Part shown: positions 12,730-26,455 of the stretch, piece after piece
Layout of the letters: every line of letters starts with the position of its first letter
Position numbering within the stretch: the first letter of the stretch is position 1
Assembly: GCA_026874595.1 (NCBI GenBank)
Contig: CM049318.1
Coordinates: 14,057,241 to 14,121,240 of the forward strand
Direction: 5' to 3'
Origin: Sipunculus nudus
Taxonomy: Eukaryota; Annelida; Sipuncula; Golfingiida; Sipunculidae
DNA length: 64,000 nucleotides
The notes under the pieces: model-generated
Databases searched by the model: none
Seen by the model: the letters and a program-made list of their open reading frames with translations, nothing else
What the model was told of the DNA's origin: nothing
Made by a program: the position numbers and the translations under genes

Positions 12730-14310
12730 TCATGTGGAAATATATTAAAAGCCCACTGTTGAAGATGTAGGATTTTATCTTGAGTGCGTGTGATTGCAGG
12801 CACAATCCCAACCGATCTTACTAAATTCGTCCACAAAAAATTATAAAGGGATTACTAACTGGCTCAAGGAGGGTTTATATAACCTATAGCTTTCCGTATA
12901 GTTGGTATTCCTGCTTAAAATACAGCTTTCACAATGATTTATAATTGGCAGTCCCATATTTTCTGAATTTCACACAACTCGATTTTTTTAGCCTTAAGTT
13001 AACAAACTCATTAGTATGAGCAAGAGTTTTATGAAATCCGCTGGTACAGTTCTTTAAAAAATGGCTAGAAAAATATTATTGTCAAATGATAACAATGTTA
13101 CAAGTTTACTAAAAGCCCGACATATACGGTTCGTACCGTCACTATGCATATGAGTGTACCCGTTCAGTAACGAAGTGGATAATTTTGTTTTCCGGGGGGT
13201 GTACGTCGATATTTGATAAAAAATGCAAATATACCAGGAATACTTGTAACTTGCCATCAATATATAATCCTTCATGTTATAACATTCATTGGGATACCTT
13301 GTTGAAAATTCCTTGCGGCATCATGGCTAAATGAAAATACGCAGACTTCCTGGTTCTTATATCGAGAATAAACTGAATGGCCTGACTCATACAATATAAA
13401 TGATGCAATATTTACAAAATTTACCACAGTGGGAATTAAATGTTACTTTTATGGCACACCTTTCCAGTGATTTGGGTTCAGAAGGTCTGAAATCCTGGCT
13501 TACTCTGGTAAATTCAGAAGAACTGTACAGGTTAAACGTAATCAGGGTTTCGACAAAGATGCCAAGCTTTCGTTTAGCTAAAGTATTAATAAAAACATTA
13601 TTTTGGAAGTTAATGCTAGTAAACGCGGGGAAGAAGCGTTTTTGATCTGGATCAGGTATAGAAAGCATGTTATCAGAGGTCCTTCCTTGAGTATATAAAG
13701 GTCAATATAATAAAATATCACCAAAATGTGGCAATACCTCAAAATGCATTCAAACTTCTTATATTTTATATGGATGAATACACTTTATATAAATAAACAT
13801 ACAGTTTTGGCATAAGACTTTTACCTGGTTCCGTTGAGTGGATGATGAGTTGTGAGTAAAAGGGATAAATATAAGTTGAGAGTAAAAGGAATAAATATAA
13901 GTTTTGTGTGTGGAATAAGTGAATGTTTTGGGAATGTTCTCGCCACAGGAATGTTCTTATCAATCTTCATTACAATGCTGCGTGTAATGGACCTGCAGGT
14001 GAATAAATAAAGCACAGCACTCGTGAACAGTACAGGAAGCCCACATTTAACATATTTGCCTGGATAAGCGATTTCGAATGTCCATCTCACTGATGTAATA
14101 ATACAAATGTATGTATAGCATCTTATGTACAATTTTGAAAATCCCCCGAACTATAGGACTTTTTATATATCGGTTTGAAAATTTACAGCCCTGGCAATGG
14201 AATTGACATGACTATAAGGCAAAAGAGTCTAGTTCACATTGTTAACCATGGTCTTGCAAGAAAAAAAAATGAACCAATAAGCGGCTGATTTTTTTAATGG
14301 TAACTCAGGC
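12730..14310. other. Unassigned stretch
   Basis: No gene, transposon or strong repeat recognised. Overlapping open frames on both strands around 13387-13668 have no motif. A slightly degenerate duplication of a short phrase (AAAAGGAATAAATATAAGTT) occurs at 13857-13901. Confidence 0.4.
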
Positions 14311-15714
14311 GAGAAATTCCAAATGTGTCTCTTCAATAAAGCCCTTTGATATTCTTAAGAAATCTTCTCCCGAAAGGGTGTGTCACCTTTTCACAGGAAC
14401 AAGGTTCCATTCACTGCAGTTTTATTGCTGGGAATCGGAAAACAGAACAAGGTCTCTGTGATAATATTGTATTCTTAACAGGGAAAAAACCTGCTAATGT
14501 GTGGGTTGCGTGTACACTTCATATGCGTCACTGTTCTGTGGTTACTGTGGCTACGAATTGACCGCGGGGACCCTACAGATAATTTGTCAAGAGAGTGCTA
14601 GAAGACGATCGATCAGCGAGCGATGAAGCATAAAATCACAGAAAACAAAGGTCTAACAATGGAAACACAGAATTAGTCGAATCGTGTTTATTCAGTGGGC
14701 TATTTATTAACGTGAACAATTGAAACTGGTCTTGTTACACGCACCGCGACGTCACGTTTTTATTCATATAAAAACACCACATACCCGATCTTGTATGGGA
14801 TGCACTTGTTACTCGAACTGTCCAGATGGTCACAAAGCCTGGTTTCCTTGTTGGATGTAAATTTTCGTTTGTTGGAGGTGGACTTTGTATACTGTGGGGG
14901 GCTCCTTCGCAGCCCCATACATTGTATTCGTATCTGTATTGTCACATATTGACACTTTGTGATTTATTGTGATTCGGAGACACCCCTACTTATTGTTAAG
15001 AGATTAGTATTACGTTTGCATCAAATATGGGTGTTTCACCTTAGAATGATTTGTGCATTAAAAATATCATAATCACTTTATGAGTCTTTCTTCAGTTGAG
15101 TTGGTTGCGTGTAGAACCCATATGAAAATTTAGTTACACGTAACATACAAGATATTAGCGACAGCCTGTCACTCCAAACCCCTGAGTGTCATTTTGCCAT
15201 GGTTAGTATAGATATATAATCGGATACGAATGGCGCCGGAAAACCACGATTAAAAAAATACCCTGTCATTTTGTATACATTATTTAAAATGATATTTTTA
15301 TTCTATATATGTTTAGGTTACAAGAGTGTTATGACAACGTGTCATCACATACTTACCCCTTGTGTTTGACACAGTTCAATATTTTTAGCACTAACGAGGT
15401 GTGAACATTAAAGGGACATAGGCAAGAGTAATATTATGCCTATCATTTCACACTGTCAGTTCCCTTCTGCTTTATATAAACGTTTCCAGTTAACACTCTC
15501 CCAGGACACGGTCTCAGTACCACTCTTTGAGCTGACTAACATCTTATAATGAGTTTGCGTGTAAGTAAACACAGTCAACGAGTGTTTACAATAACAAAGC
15601 CTAGTGACCTGAGGTTCGATTTTTCGCCTACGTGACATATCCTATACAAAGAGTAGTCCAAACTAGTCCCTACATAGATCTTCATGTGCTCTTATATATC
15701 TGTGCTAGATAGAC

Positions 15715-16050
15715 ATTACTGTCCAAGGGACGAATGTGATTTCATTAAAGGACCTAGCTGTAAGGACCTAGCTGTCGCAACAGATTTGTACTATAGTCCT
15801 TTCGGCCTCAGCGGAAATGACACGAGTTGCATGTGCCCAAGGCCTGAGTCAAGATAAATGAGACAATTCAGCCAGCGGGAGCATATATTAAGTATGGGGG
15901 GCCAGGTCAGGGCACCTGATTGACAGGTGTCGTGGCCCAGGCGATCCATGGAGTCCCACCACCCGTTAGGTTGACGCCTGTGACTGCGCCCGGTTCACTG
16001 GTTAAATACTATTGTACAAATAAAGCCATCGGTGTCACGGCAACATTTTG
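15715..16050 (+). repeat. Possible solo LTR
   Basis: The stretch ends with a polyadenylation-like AATAAA at about 16018 followed by CGGCAACA and then TTTTGGCGGATTCC, which resembles an LTR terminus followed by a primer-binding site. It is more GC-rich than its surroundings and carries the repeated GGACCTAGCTGT (15753 and 15766). No second LTR or internal protein was found, so the call is tentative. Confidence 0.25.
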
Positions 16051-19000
16051 GCGGATTCCAATTTACTTCAAAGAGAAGACGATATCTTTGGCGGTATATG
16101 GGCCGTTTTCCTCTTCCCTATTTTTATTTAAAATAAAATATCAACATTTCACCTTATTTATTCACCTTCGTTAGCAGCTGTACAAGAGAATGACCTATGG
16201 ATGGTTATGCTTATGGGATTGTGTATGTGTGCTCCTGTAGGAAATAATCAAGGATCAAAAACTGAACCAGAAAGGCCAAGAACAGCAATGTTACAACAAG
16301 CATTAGAAAACTAAGATACATGACACAGTGGGATATATTGTCAGACAGCAGCTGGGCAAATCATGTACCTGCAGTGATATGGAATAAGCGGTTTATAAAG
16401 TTACATGATGAACAGGCAAAAAGCATGTTACTAAGGGAACAAAATAACTATATTAGGATATTGCCAAGAGTCAAAATGATAGTTAAACAGAGTGATATAG
16501 TAAACAGATATGTGTCATATCTGTAAACGTTTGCGAAAGATATTTTATTCAGAAAGGTATTTTAACATTCATAAGTAATTTTTAATATTGTAAATAGCAT
16601 GATGACTGACATGGCATGCAGATGGGCTTTTTGTGTAATTATCTCAACCTATCCATACGTGGGGATATTTTCTTTGTCATTCTTCTTCTTTTACTTTTTT
16701 TCTTCTTACTATGATTATTCAGCCAATTTTATCATCCGATTTCATTCATACTTACCCAAGATGTACTATAGTACTGGGGAATTATTTTAATGATTTTTTT
16801 TCAGATTTCAATGTGGATTTCCTTTTTATCTACAATGTGTACAGACAAATGGATGTAAACCCGACTATTAATTATAGTTTCCAACATTTTTGGGTACCGC
16901 TTTGAATGAACTCATGCGGAACCATATGAGATTCAGCACTTTACAATTAAGCTACGTTTCCGGATATACCATTTGATCTTGAAAATTGACATTTACACAG
17001 ACATATGTCATTGAAAAGTTAGAAGAGCATTTACAAGGTTGATAGCATTGTCTTAATATGTTTTTGTGTAATAAACAAAGTACGCAAATTTGACTTCAGC
17101 ATTAACAGGTCATCGATGAAAATTCAAAAGGAGGCCCATATTTCATTTCCGTGTTACAGAACTTTACTTCTTCCAAAACTACTTGAGATGGAAAAACGAT
17201 CAGTGGGAGAATCGGGCGTAGGGGCCTCGGTTTTTTATATATATCCTCTCGTACAGTGAAAAGGATTTTCACATTATCACTATTCATATATGACAAAATG
17301 CTACATAAACACACTGGCGGCAGATACACTCATTTGATAAAATTCAGCCGACATAATGGATTGATAACTTTTTCTTACATCAAAATTGTATATCGTGACC
17401 TCAATTAACTGGTAAAAATAAAATGTTAAACGTCTATGTGATGAGGTATGCTACCAGATTCAAACATGGACACAAGACTACAGTCCAAACACCTTGCAGC
17501 ATTCAGGCGCTCCGGTCACACACCCTAGTGATCACACTTGAAGGATCTATGACACGTCAAAGAAATTATGACAAAATTGATTTAATTAAAAATGTTACCC
17601 GCCTTTGTCGCATGCAGGCTCTCTGGTTACAGTCGAATATAGTGCGAAAGAAGCTTTCTTAAGATAATGAAACAGTTTATTAAATGAGGCAGTTATTATG
17701 TACAACATAGTGCCTTGGGCGGGGCGTTGGCCGTGTCTTCTGGCAGCCAAAATAACCGGACCTTGTCCGTCCTCTTGGCTGACCTCTACCTGTATTCCGT
17801 TCATCCCAATACAAAGCATACACTGGCACTGGAATCGTCAGGCCTCACATGTTTCATCACAGATGATAACAAACTCGGTCATGGATTCCAGAGAAATAGG
17901 TATACATATATCCCCGTACATAAAGAAGTTTACCATAACGAGCTACATTAAGGAATTGATATCAAATTGAAATGCGTCGCAAGGTTGACCGTAAGCTGTT
18001 AAAACCATTAACTTTAACTTATCACCCGAGACATATTTGTCACTAATCATTGAACACATATTTGTAAAATAGGTAGATTGATCGGTACATTTTAATGTTT
18101 TTATCTTCTAGGACTTACGCGTTGTATATGATTTAGAACATATTAACATCTTTGTGACCTTACTTTCTAGGATTGATATGCTATGGTGTATTGTTTTTAT
18201 GGACTAAAACTGAAATAACAACTAAAATATTACTTTCAAATGTGTGATTTTCTTGTTTTTAATATGTTTAATACAAATGTATGAAATTTTTAATATGTTG
18301 CCTTATTATTTGACCAACCATACAGTTTCTGCATATTATTGACAAACATAAGAGTAAATACCAATATTTCCATTTGCATACAAACAGAATAATCATATTG
18401 ATACTCTATTGAATAGAATTATTTAACGATAGCCATGCATTACACATTTTATATCTTATGGTGACAGAATACATCTCTATAATGTCAATGATATTGGCTT
18501 CGTTTGGTCTATTGTGTTATTTGTAATTGTATTTTAACACTATTTCAGGATATGTATCAATTTAACGTTAATCTGCTGGTTGATAAAACATTGATATCTA
18601 TTGGATATTAGGCTGGCGTTGGATTTAATTAAAAGATTTGTGCCAGTCCATACATTGCCTCGATTTAGAACTATTATGTCAGGTTCAACAAGTCGTTCAC
18701 AAACTCTTGGTTCTATTAAAATGCAAACAATAACATAATTCATATATCTAACCTCTCTGATGTAACACATAATGTTGATGCCTTAAAACATGTTTGGGCT
18801 GCCTGTGGATTGTGATTTAATGAACATGGTATCAGTAGCGTCCATAAATAGTACGTCTCTATCACTGTAAACCAGCTGCCAGAGTGATTGAATTTTCTCA
18901 CAGATCGGCCTGAGTGGACCGATTCAGGCCTGTATAGTATAGGTAACAATATATTTACACTCCCGCTTCATTATTTATGTGACAGTTAGAGTCCACAGTC

Positions 19001-19685
19001 TTCTTCGAACTGCGGCCTTTATAGCGATATACTATAGGCACAACTCTCCAGATATAGAATAGTTACAAACTATTATCATTTCAATCTTTAACACGCCCGC
19101 CCCCTTGTTTATGTGACAGTCGTTTACAGTATTATCTACACGCCACAACCGCCAACTTATATGCATGGTTGTAGTATCAGGCTATTAGTGAATACGTGCC
19201 GATCACTCAAGGAATTTTTACTTCCTCTAATCGATTAAATAATATTCAACGATCACGTAGGACAAATTTGGCAGTGACAGTCGTGAAGCTATGGTTGCTA
19301 ACATCTGCTACTTGCAGAGCCATGGATTCCCCATCTATTAATCTTAAGATTGAAACATCGTATAATGCATAAGGTAGGTTCTACGTCGCCTCTTATTAGC
19401 GGTCTCTTCTGGTCTTAAAATCTCACATTTAAGAATCCGACCTCGTTGGAGAAATCTAAGTAATAGGAAAGGTGATGAACAGGTTAAACGACTCCGCTGC
19501 AGGAATCTTATTATAAGTAATCAAATATACTATAATGTTAGGTTTTAAAGGAAACAGAATTTGACACAAAGGTGAATTACGATTCAACCTTAATACGAAA
19601 TGGCAGTGGATCACCATACCTAACGACACGTACAGAAGTGTTACGGACAAAATAATGATGGCTTACTCAGGTTGAATGACTTTTG

Positions 19686-19690
<5 letters not shown>

Positions 19691-19746
<56 letters not shown>
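19691..19746. repeat. (AT)n microsatellite
   Basis: Uninterrupted AT tract of about 56 bp. Directly visible. Confidence 0.97.
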
Positions 19747-19751
<5 letters not shown>

Positions 19752-20490
19752 TTTAATTGTACAAGTGGTGATGTTTAAACGATTAGGCTCCTTACACTAA
19801 ATAAATGCAAACAATTCAAATTACAATCTGTCTTAATTTATATACTAATGTATGTGGTTATGTTTTACCTAATATTATCTGTAAATCAGATATTTACAAT
19901 CATAACATTATATTCGTCTACGGTTTGTTGCTTGAGGAAGTATATCTCTGTAGTAGTTCATGTTTCTTTCTAAGCCTTTTAGCTGATTTGTATTATTGTA
20001 AACACTGTATAATATATTCTCCTCTTAAACATGCATTTGCGTTAAATCGAAACGTGCAAAAATGAATAACGATATTTAACAAAATACCGACATGCAGTGC
20101 TTTGGTTTGAGGCCACCGTCAAGGATACCAAAATGAAAAGAAATAGATGAATAATTCTATAAGCTTATAAGTAAAACATAATGCAATACAAATATGAAAT
20201 TCAATAGATTCAGATTATATCATCTTCCACACCTTAGCCCATAGCATAAAATGAGACAAAATATTGATAAATGCCAGAAATTGTACATTTGTGATTATTT
20301 AATACAATATTTTGTTACTTTATTTGAATAATTATAGTCAACGTTTAGAGAAAGGAAGGGGAATATTAAGGGTAATATAAAACGTTAATTTCTATATACA
20401 CCAGGGCAATTTTTCTTAATACAGAGAATATATTAGATATAACCCCTTAGTGTTAGATATATCAATGGACGTTTTTGAATATTCCAAAGT

Positions 20491-22800
20491 GTTTGTTTAG
20501 GATTGTTATTTTGCCAGTTAAGAATCATATCGTATACAAGGTCGGCATCTTTAAATATTTTGTCAGCTATTCTTAAATTATCTTACTTGATCAAGATCAT
20601 AGGTTATGATCTTCACGTAAGGCCCGCTGTTTGGAAGGGTGAATCTACCCCCTCTTTGACCTATCGGACAGCCTTCCTTTTCAAAGCGTATTAAATTGGT
20701 TACTCCACTCTTATTGCAAAGAATGGGAGTATATTGTAAGGGCAGATTCATGTTTATATAAGGAAAGATTCAGATCTCTTGTCAGTAATCAGAACCTTTG
20801 CCACATCAGCTAAAGCATATTCATATTTGAATTGTTAGCGATATTCACTCCAGGGGGGTCTAACGCCACTAGTCTCATAACTAGTGATCTTCCAATCGAT
20901 CAACAGGAATCGGAAGATCATGGGTTTGTTGCCCATCAGCAATAATCGACTTATCTGTGTATTATACTTTCATCTATACGTACAATGAACCAGCCTGGCT
21001 ATTTATAAATCTCACTCTCTCTCTCTCGCTCTCTATATAAATATAATATCGAGTATTAATCACGTTAGAGCGTTGTGTTACAACTCTAAGTTTCACGCCT
21101 AAGGTCCAGGTTATGTTTATACTTTCTGCGATCGCCGTGTAACTCTTTGCTAAATAGAAAAAAGCAGGAACAGCTGGGTGCCTGTGTTAGGCAACAGTAT
21201 AATACCTGGCGATTACCGGAATGCAAATATCACCTAAACCAAACCTGGTGACAGAATGCTTTAACGTGTTTAATACTCGGTAAACATGCCATGGGACTAA
21301 GACTTTCAGGCGGTTTTTTATGTTTATCCTTTCTGGGACTTGTATTATTGCATGTGTTATTATTGCACTTATAGTAGTTGTTCCTGCAGTAACACAATGT
21401 AAGGTTAGATCCTATCACCATATATATACACCAATATCGCAATTAATTGAACTTCAGTCACCTGACGAGCCGGTGAAACTGACGGTAGTGATTCCTGATT
21501 GATCGCATACCTGAGCATACATATATATATATATGCGCATAATTATATATATATAAAACATAATAAAAAAAGATCAATATGTAGCCAAATATACATATGT
21601 AGCGATAATTTACACGTGTTCATGTATTTAACTAGTCATTTCACTTCTAGGATTATTTTTGGAATTTCACAGAAGCTCTGACTGAGTGACATCAACAAAA
21701 TTGTATGACTAATTTTGGCTCGTCCGACGTCAGCAGTCTTTTAGGGAATATCATTGGATCTTTCCCTACTTAGCCAATGCCCACCGGCAGAGGATGTGAA
21801 TCCTCACATAAGAGAACATCACATGCATCTCTTTTCATCCCTTAAACACTTTCAAGATGAATGTCATTGTGCTTTAAGTAACATCAATATCATGTAACGC
21901 TGACGTCTGTGAGAATTCCATTTTTTTCTACGTGTCTATTACCCACATCTGGTCGACAGACAAAGAATAAACATTCCCAGGTAGGGGAAAAAAAACACGT
22001 AAATGCATGTTCAATATAAATGAGATCAATACCTCAGTCACGTGATCACGTGATGGATTAAATGCCTCCAGCAGTAAACCGTAAGCAAGCAGACCATTCA
22101 TAATATATATTTCAGGTATATATATGCATATAAGATATGGACGTGACAATACCAGTATTTATTCTTTATTTTTCATAAGTTACATAAAAATGTTCCAATT
22201 AGTATTACGCTCTTTAATGTAATTAAACCATAAAGTGCCGATCGAGCACTTGTAACAAATGACGGATGGCCATGAACGTATCATTCTAACCAACATATTT
22301 TGGGATGCACATTCCTCGTTCAAGATATGTTCCCAGGATATATTACTCTGTAATATTAATTAAGCATATAAATAAAACTCTCTTGGATTACACAGTGAAA
22401 ATTTCCTGGGGAAGCCGGACTAACGGAAAATACCCAAGCGGGTATTCTCTATCATTTCGGTAGAACCATTCTATATCGTATATTTATTTCATACTAAAAG
22501 AATGTACAATGTGTATGTCTACGGTTGGCCGGATAAAGTTGTTTGGTGAGTTCATTCTTGTCGAAAGAACGATCGTACCTGTATTAACTTGTTATTCCAT
22601 AATATAAACTTGTAATTGGGCATTTAACATTTTGGATGCATGATTCAAGACTGGTAAGATCTTGCATATTCAAACATAAATTTATGTATTTGCTTATAAA
22701 TTGTGGGAATACAGTTTTCTGTGAGAATATCATGAGTAAATCTACCATGCCATATTATCAGGTACCAATGTACAATTTTACTGCATGATCCCCGTGTTTG
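20491..22800. repeat. 2.31-kb tandem duplication, copy 1
   Basis: The unit opens with GTTTGTTTAGGATTG at 20491 and runs to the CCCCGTGTTTG at 22790-22800. It is followed directly by a second copy offset by about 2309 bp. The copies differ by only a handful of substitutions, one-base indels and the length of an AT tract, so the duplication is far younger than the surrounding blocks. The boundary lies in GTTTGTTT, present at the left end of copy 1, at the junction and at the right end of copy 2, so short homology probably mediated it. Contents include a (CT)n tract at 21013-21035, an AT tract near 21520, and one candidate signal-peptide exon. Confidence 0.95.
21320..21397 (+). CDS. Candidate signal-peptide exon (first of two copies)
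   Basis: An ATG at 21320 opens a strongly hydrophobic segment (MFILSGTCIIACVIIALIVV, then VPAVTQ) of the kind found at the N-terminus of secreted or single-pass proteins. It would end at a plausible splice donor (AAT|GTAAGG, intron from 21398) leaving one base, i.e. phase 1. This is the same phase used by every coding junction of the lectin gene at 30026-32716. There is no basic residue before the hydrophobic stretch, which is unusual for a signal peptide. If read through, the frame continues to a stop at 21502. An octamer-like ATGCAAAT lies about 95 bp upstream (21220-21227). No matching second exon could be assigned, so it may be a decayed or chance frame. Confidence 0.3.
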
Positions 22801-25118
22801 TTTGTTTAGGATTGTTATTTTGCCAGTTAAGAATCATATCGTATACAAGGTCGGCATCTTTAAATATTTTGTCAGCTATTCTTAAATTATCTTACTTGAT
22901 CAAGATCATAGGTTATGATCTTCACGTAAGGCCCGCTGTTTGGAAGGGTGAATCTACCCCCTCTTTGACCTATCGGACAGCCTTCCTTTTCAAAGCGTAT
23001 TAAATTGGTTACTCCACTCATATTGCAAAGAATGGGAGTATATTGTAAGGGCAGATTCATGTTTGTATAAGGAAAGATTCAGATCTCTTGTCAGTAATCA
23101 GAACCTTTGCAACATCTGCTAAAGCATATTCATATTTGAATTGTTAGCGATATTCACTCCAGGGGGGTCTAACGCCACTAGTCTCATAACTAGTGATCTT
23201 CCAATCGATCAACAGGAAATCGGAAGATCATGGGTTTGTTGCCCATCAGCAATAATCGACTTATCTGTGTATTATACTTTCATCTATACGTACAATGAAC
23301 CAGCCTGGCTATTTATAAATCTCACTCTCTCTCTCTCGCTCTCTATATAAATATAATATCGAGTATTAATCACGTTAGAGCGTTGTGTTACAACTCTAAG
23401 TTTCACGCCTAAGGTCCATGTTATGTTTATACTTTCTGCGATCGCCGTGTAACTTTTGCTAAATAGAAAAAAGCAGGAACAGCTGGGTGCCTGTGTTAGG
23501 CAACAGTATAATACCTGGCGATTACCGGAATGCAAATATCACCTAAACCAAACCTGGTGACAGAATGCTTTAACGTGTTTAATACTCGGTAAACATGTCA
23601 TGGGACTAAGACTTTCAGGCGGTTTTTTATGTTTATCCTTTCTGGGACTTGTATTATTGCATGTGTTATTATTGCACTTATGGTAGTTGTTCCTGCAGTA
23701 ACACAATGTAAGGTTAGATCCTATCACCATATATATACACCAATATCGCAATTAATTGAACTTCAGTCACCTGACGAGCCGGTGAAACTGACGGTAGTGA
23801 TTCCTGATTGATCACATACCTGAGCATATATATATATATATATATATATGCGCATAATTATATATATATAAAACATAATAAAAAAAGATCAATATGTAGC
23901 CAAATATACATATGTAGCGATAATTTACACGTGTTCATGTATTTAACTAGTCATTTCACTTCTAGGATTATTTTTGGAATTTCACAGAAGCTCTGACTGA
24001 GTGACATCAACAAAATTGTATGACTAATTTTGGCTCGTCCGACGTCAGCAGTCTTTTAGGGAATATCATTGGATCTTTCCCTACTTAGCCAATGCCCACC
24101 GGCAGAGGATGTGAATCCTCACATAAGAGAACATCACATGCATCTCTTTTCATCCCTTAAACACTTTCAAGATAAATGTCATTGTGCTTTAAGTAACATC
24201 AATATCATGTAACGCTGACGTCTGTGAGAATTCCATTTTTTTCTACGTGTCTATTACCCACATCTGGTCGACAGACAAAGAATAAACATTCCCAGGTAGG
24301 GGAAAAAAACACGTAAATGCATGTTCAATATAAATGAGATCAATACCTCAGTCACGTGATCACGTGATGGATTAAATGCCTCCAGCAGTAAACCGTAAGC
24401 AAGCAGACCATTCATAATATATATTTCAGGTATATATATGCATATAAGATATGGACGTGACAATACCAGTATTTATTCTTTATTTTTCATAAGTTACATA
24501 AAAATGTTCCAATTAGTATTACGCTCTTTAATGTAATTAAACCATAAAGTGCCGATCGAGCACTTGTAACAAATGACGGATGGCCATGAACGTATCATTC
24601 TAACCAACATATTTTGGGATGCACATTCCTCGTTCAAGATATGTTCCCAGGATATATTACTCTGTAATATTAATTAAGCATATAAATAAAACTCTCTTGG
24701 ATTACACAGTGAAAATTTCCTGGGGAAGCCGGACTAACGGAAAATACCCAAGCGGGTATTCTCTATCATTTCGGTAGAACCATTCTATATCGTATATTTA
24801 TTTCATACTAAAAGAATGTACAATGTGTATGTCTACGGTTGGCCGGATAAGTTGTTTGGTGAGTTCATTCTTGTCGAAAGAACGATCGTACCTGTATTAA
24901 CTTGTTATTCCATAATATAAACTTGTAATTGGGCATTTAACATTTTGGATGCATGATTCAAGACTGGTAAGATCTTGCATATTCAAACATAAATTTATGT
25001 ATTTGCTTATAAATTGTGGGAATACAGTTTTCTGTGAGAATATCATGAGTAAATCTACCATGCCATATTATCAGGTACCAATGTACAGTTTTACTGCATG
25101 ATCCCCGTGTTTGTTTGT
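22801..25118. repeat. 2.31-kb tandem duplication, copy 2
   Basis: Near-identical direct repeat of 20491-22800, ending in CCCCGTGTTTGTTTG at 25103-25117 where the sequence leaves the unit. Differences seen include a longer AT tract (23826-23849), an extra A after CAACAGGAA (23213-23220), loss of two bases in the stretch near 23452, and an A-to-G change that turns Ile to Met in the candidate exon (23681). Confidence 0.95.
23629..23706 (+). CDS. Candidate signal-peptide exon (second copy)
   Basis: Duplicate of 21320-21397 within the second 2.31-kb unit. It differs by one Ile-to-Met change in the hydrophobic core and keeps the same phase-1 donor. The duplication is so young that conservation says nothing about selection. 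Its downstream exons, if real, would have to lie to the right; the lectin exon at 30026 accepts a phase-1 intron, but joining the two is speculation. Confidence 0.28.
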
Positions 25119-26450
25119 AAGCCCTTTCTAAGCAAGTTGGGTCCTCTTCCTGATATTTCTTATGCTAGATATGATATCATATTTTGCGTTTTTCTATCTA
25201 CAGTATCAAGTGTTTAGAAGTTAGTAATAAACCGCGTGAGTGTTCTTTCTACTTGAAATACCTCTTTGTTTCCTAGTAATATTCGTGTATGCATATGAAT
25301 ATGTTTTAAATAGATTATCTGACCACTTGTTCTTTAGTCTGTTAGTTTTATATAAAATATCTAGATTCTGTTCAATGTAACTGATTAGGTGGATAAGCAA
25401 GTTGCAATATATACTGGGACACGCAAAGCCATAAAGTTGTACATACATCGGCCTGTGTTATGCCTATGTGTGAACATTGGAAGTTGACACACACATGCTA
25501 TACATTACATAACATTACATTCAGTACTTTTCTGGGAAATTTATATTTGTCAGGAAGGCGTCAGAAACAGGTTTTTTTTCAGGTGAGCAAGTATGCATCT
25601 CTCTACTAGCAAGTATCTACATAATGTATATCGGACTGGGATACGCCCGTAGTTTGGAATATGTTGTTGTAAATTTCCGATAAATATTTGAATAAATGTC
25701 TTTTGTATACCATTAAAAGGTCGATTTCTTTTACATATTTCAAATTCTCTAGAATATTAGTATAAGGCTATTTTTTATTATAAAATATGCCTCCTGTGTT
25801 AATAACAAACTTATGTATGAAACTGCAGGCCATGTAAACCATATTCTTTGCATATAAACTGCAATAGCTTCCAGTACTTAAAGTAAGTACAATGAAATCA
25901 TTTTTTTGTTTAATAATATAGGGCATGAAGGGCGAAGGTGTTGATATCATAATACACATTTACATAAACCAAATAATTCTTACAATGTAAGAAGAGTAAG
26001 TTAAGCTCCGAATTCATGAGAAATTCAGTAGATATTCAGGAAAAGCAGTTATGTTTTCTTCTAAGAGAGTGACAGATAAAGATGATAATAATAAATGCTA
26101 TGCTTCGTTCAAGGCGATCAATTGATGTTATATAGATGATAGTACATATCACAATTGCAACGTTATAATTTTTATATATTTATCCAGCCACATACTGATT
26201 CTGATGATTCAAGAGAAAATACACGTATGCTTAATCAGAAATGTTAACCTGTAAATGGAAATTTATATGGATACCTGGATCGAATATTACTCTTATTCCC
26301 GTTAGACAACCAGCACATGTAACATTATCATGCATGTCTCCCTTGAAGTGTTACAACCAGACTTTGAAAAGTAGCCATCAGTATCAAAGAGAGTCATAAC
26401 GCTTACATATAGTTACAACATTGCCAATTATATCTGCCTTCGATATTACA
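25119..26450. other. Block B right tail (non-coding)
   Basis: 25119-25400 matches 8225-8480 (shared AACCGCGTGAGTG and TGCATATGAATATGTT), and 25430-25620 matches 7551-7720 (shared GGAAGGCGTCAGAAACA). Nothing recognised in 25630-26450. Confidence 0.5.
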
Positions 26451-26455
26451 TTGAT

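Larger units (their letters stand above)
14320..20480. repeat. Segmental-duplication block B, left part (non-coding)
   Basis: Counterpart of block A: 14320-14540 matches 60-300, 18660-19400 matches 841-1740, and 20040-20290 matches 2160-2400. The middle (14600-18500) is unmatched and may be insertions. Open frames at 16320-16526 and 17698-17970 were inspected and not recognised; the latter region is open on both strands, which argues against a specific reading. An (AT)n tract lies at 19691-19746. Confidence 0.55.

Noticed and set aside
13387-13668. Open frames on both strands at the same place
   Set aside because: Both strands open over the same interval, no motif on either.
17595-17970. Three overlapping open frames, one minus and two plus
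   Set aside because: Locally higher GC keeps several frames open; none has a recognisable domain, so no strand could be chosen.
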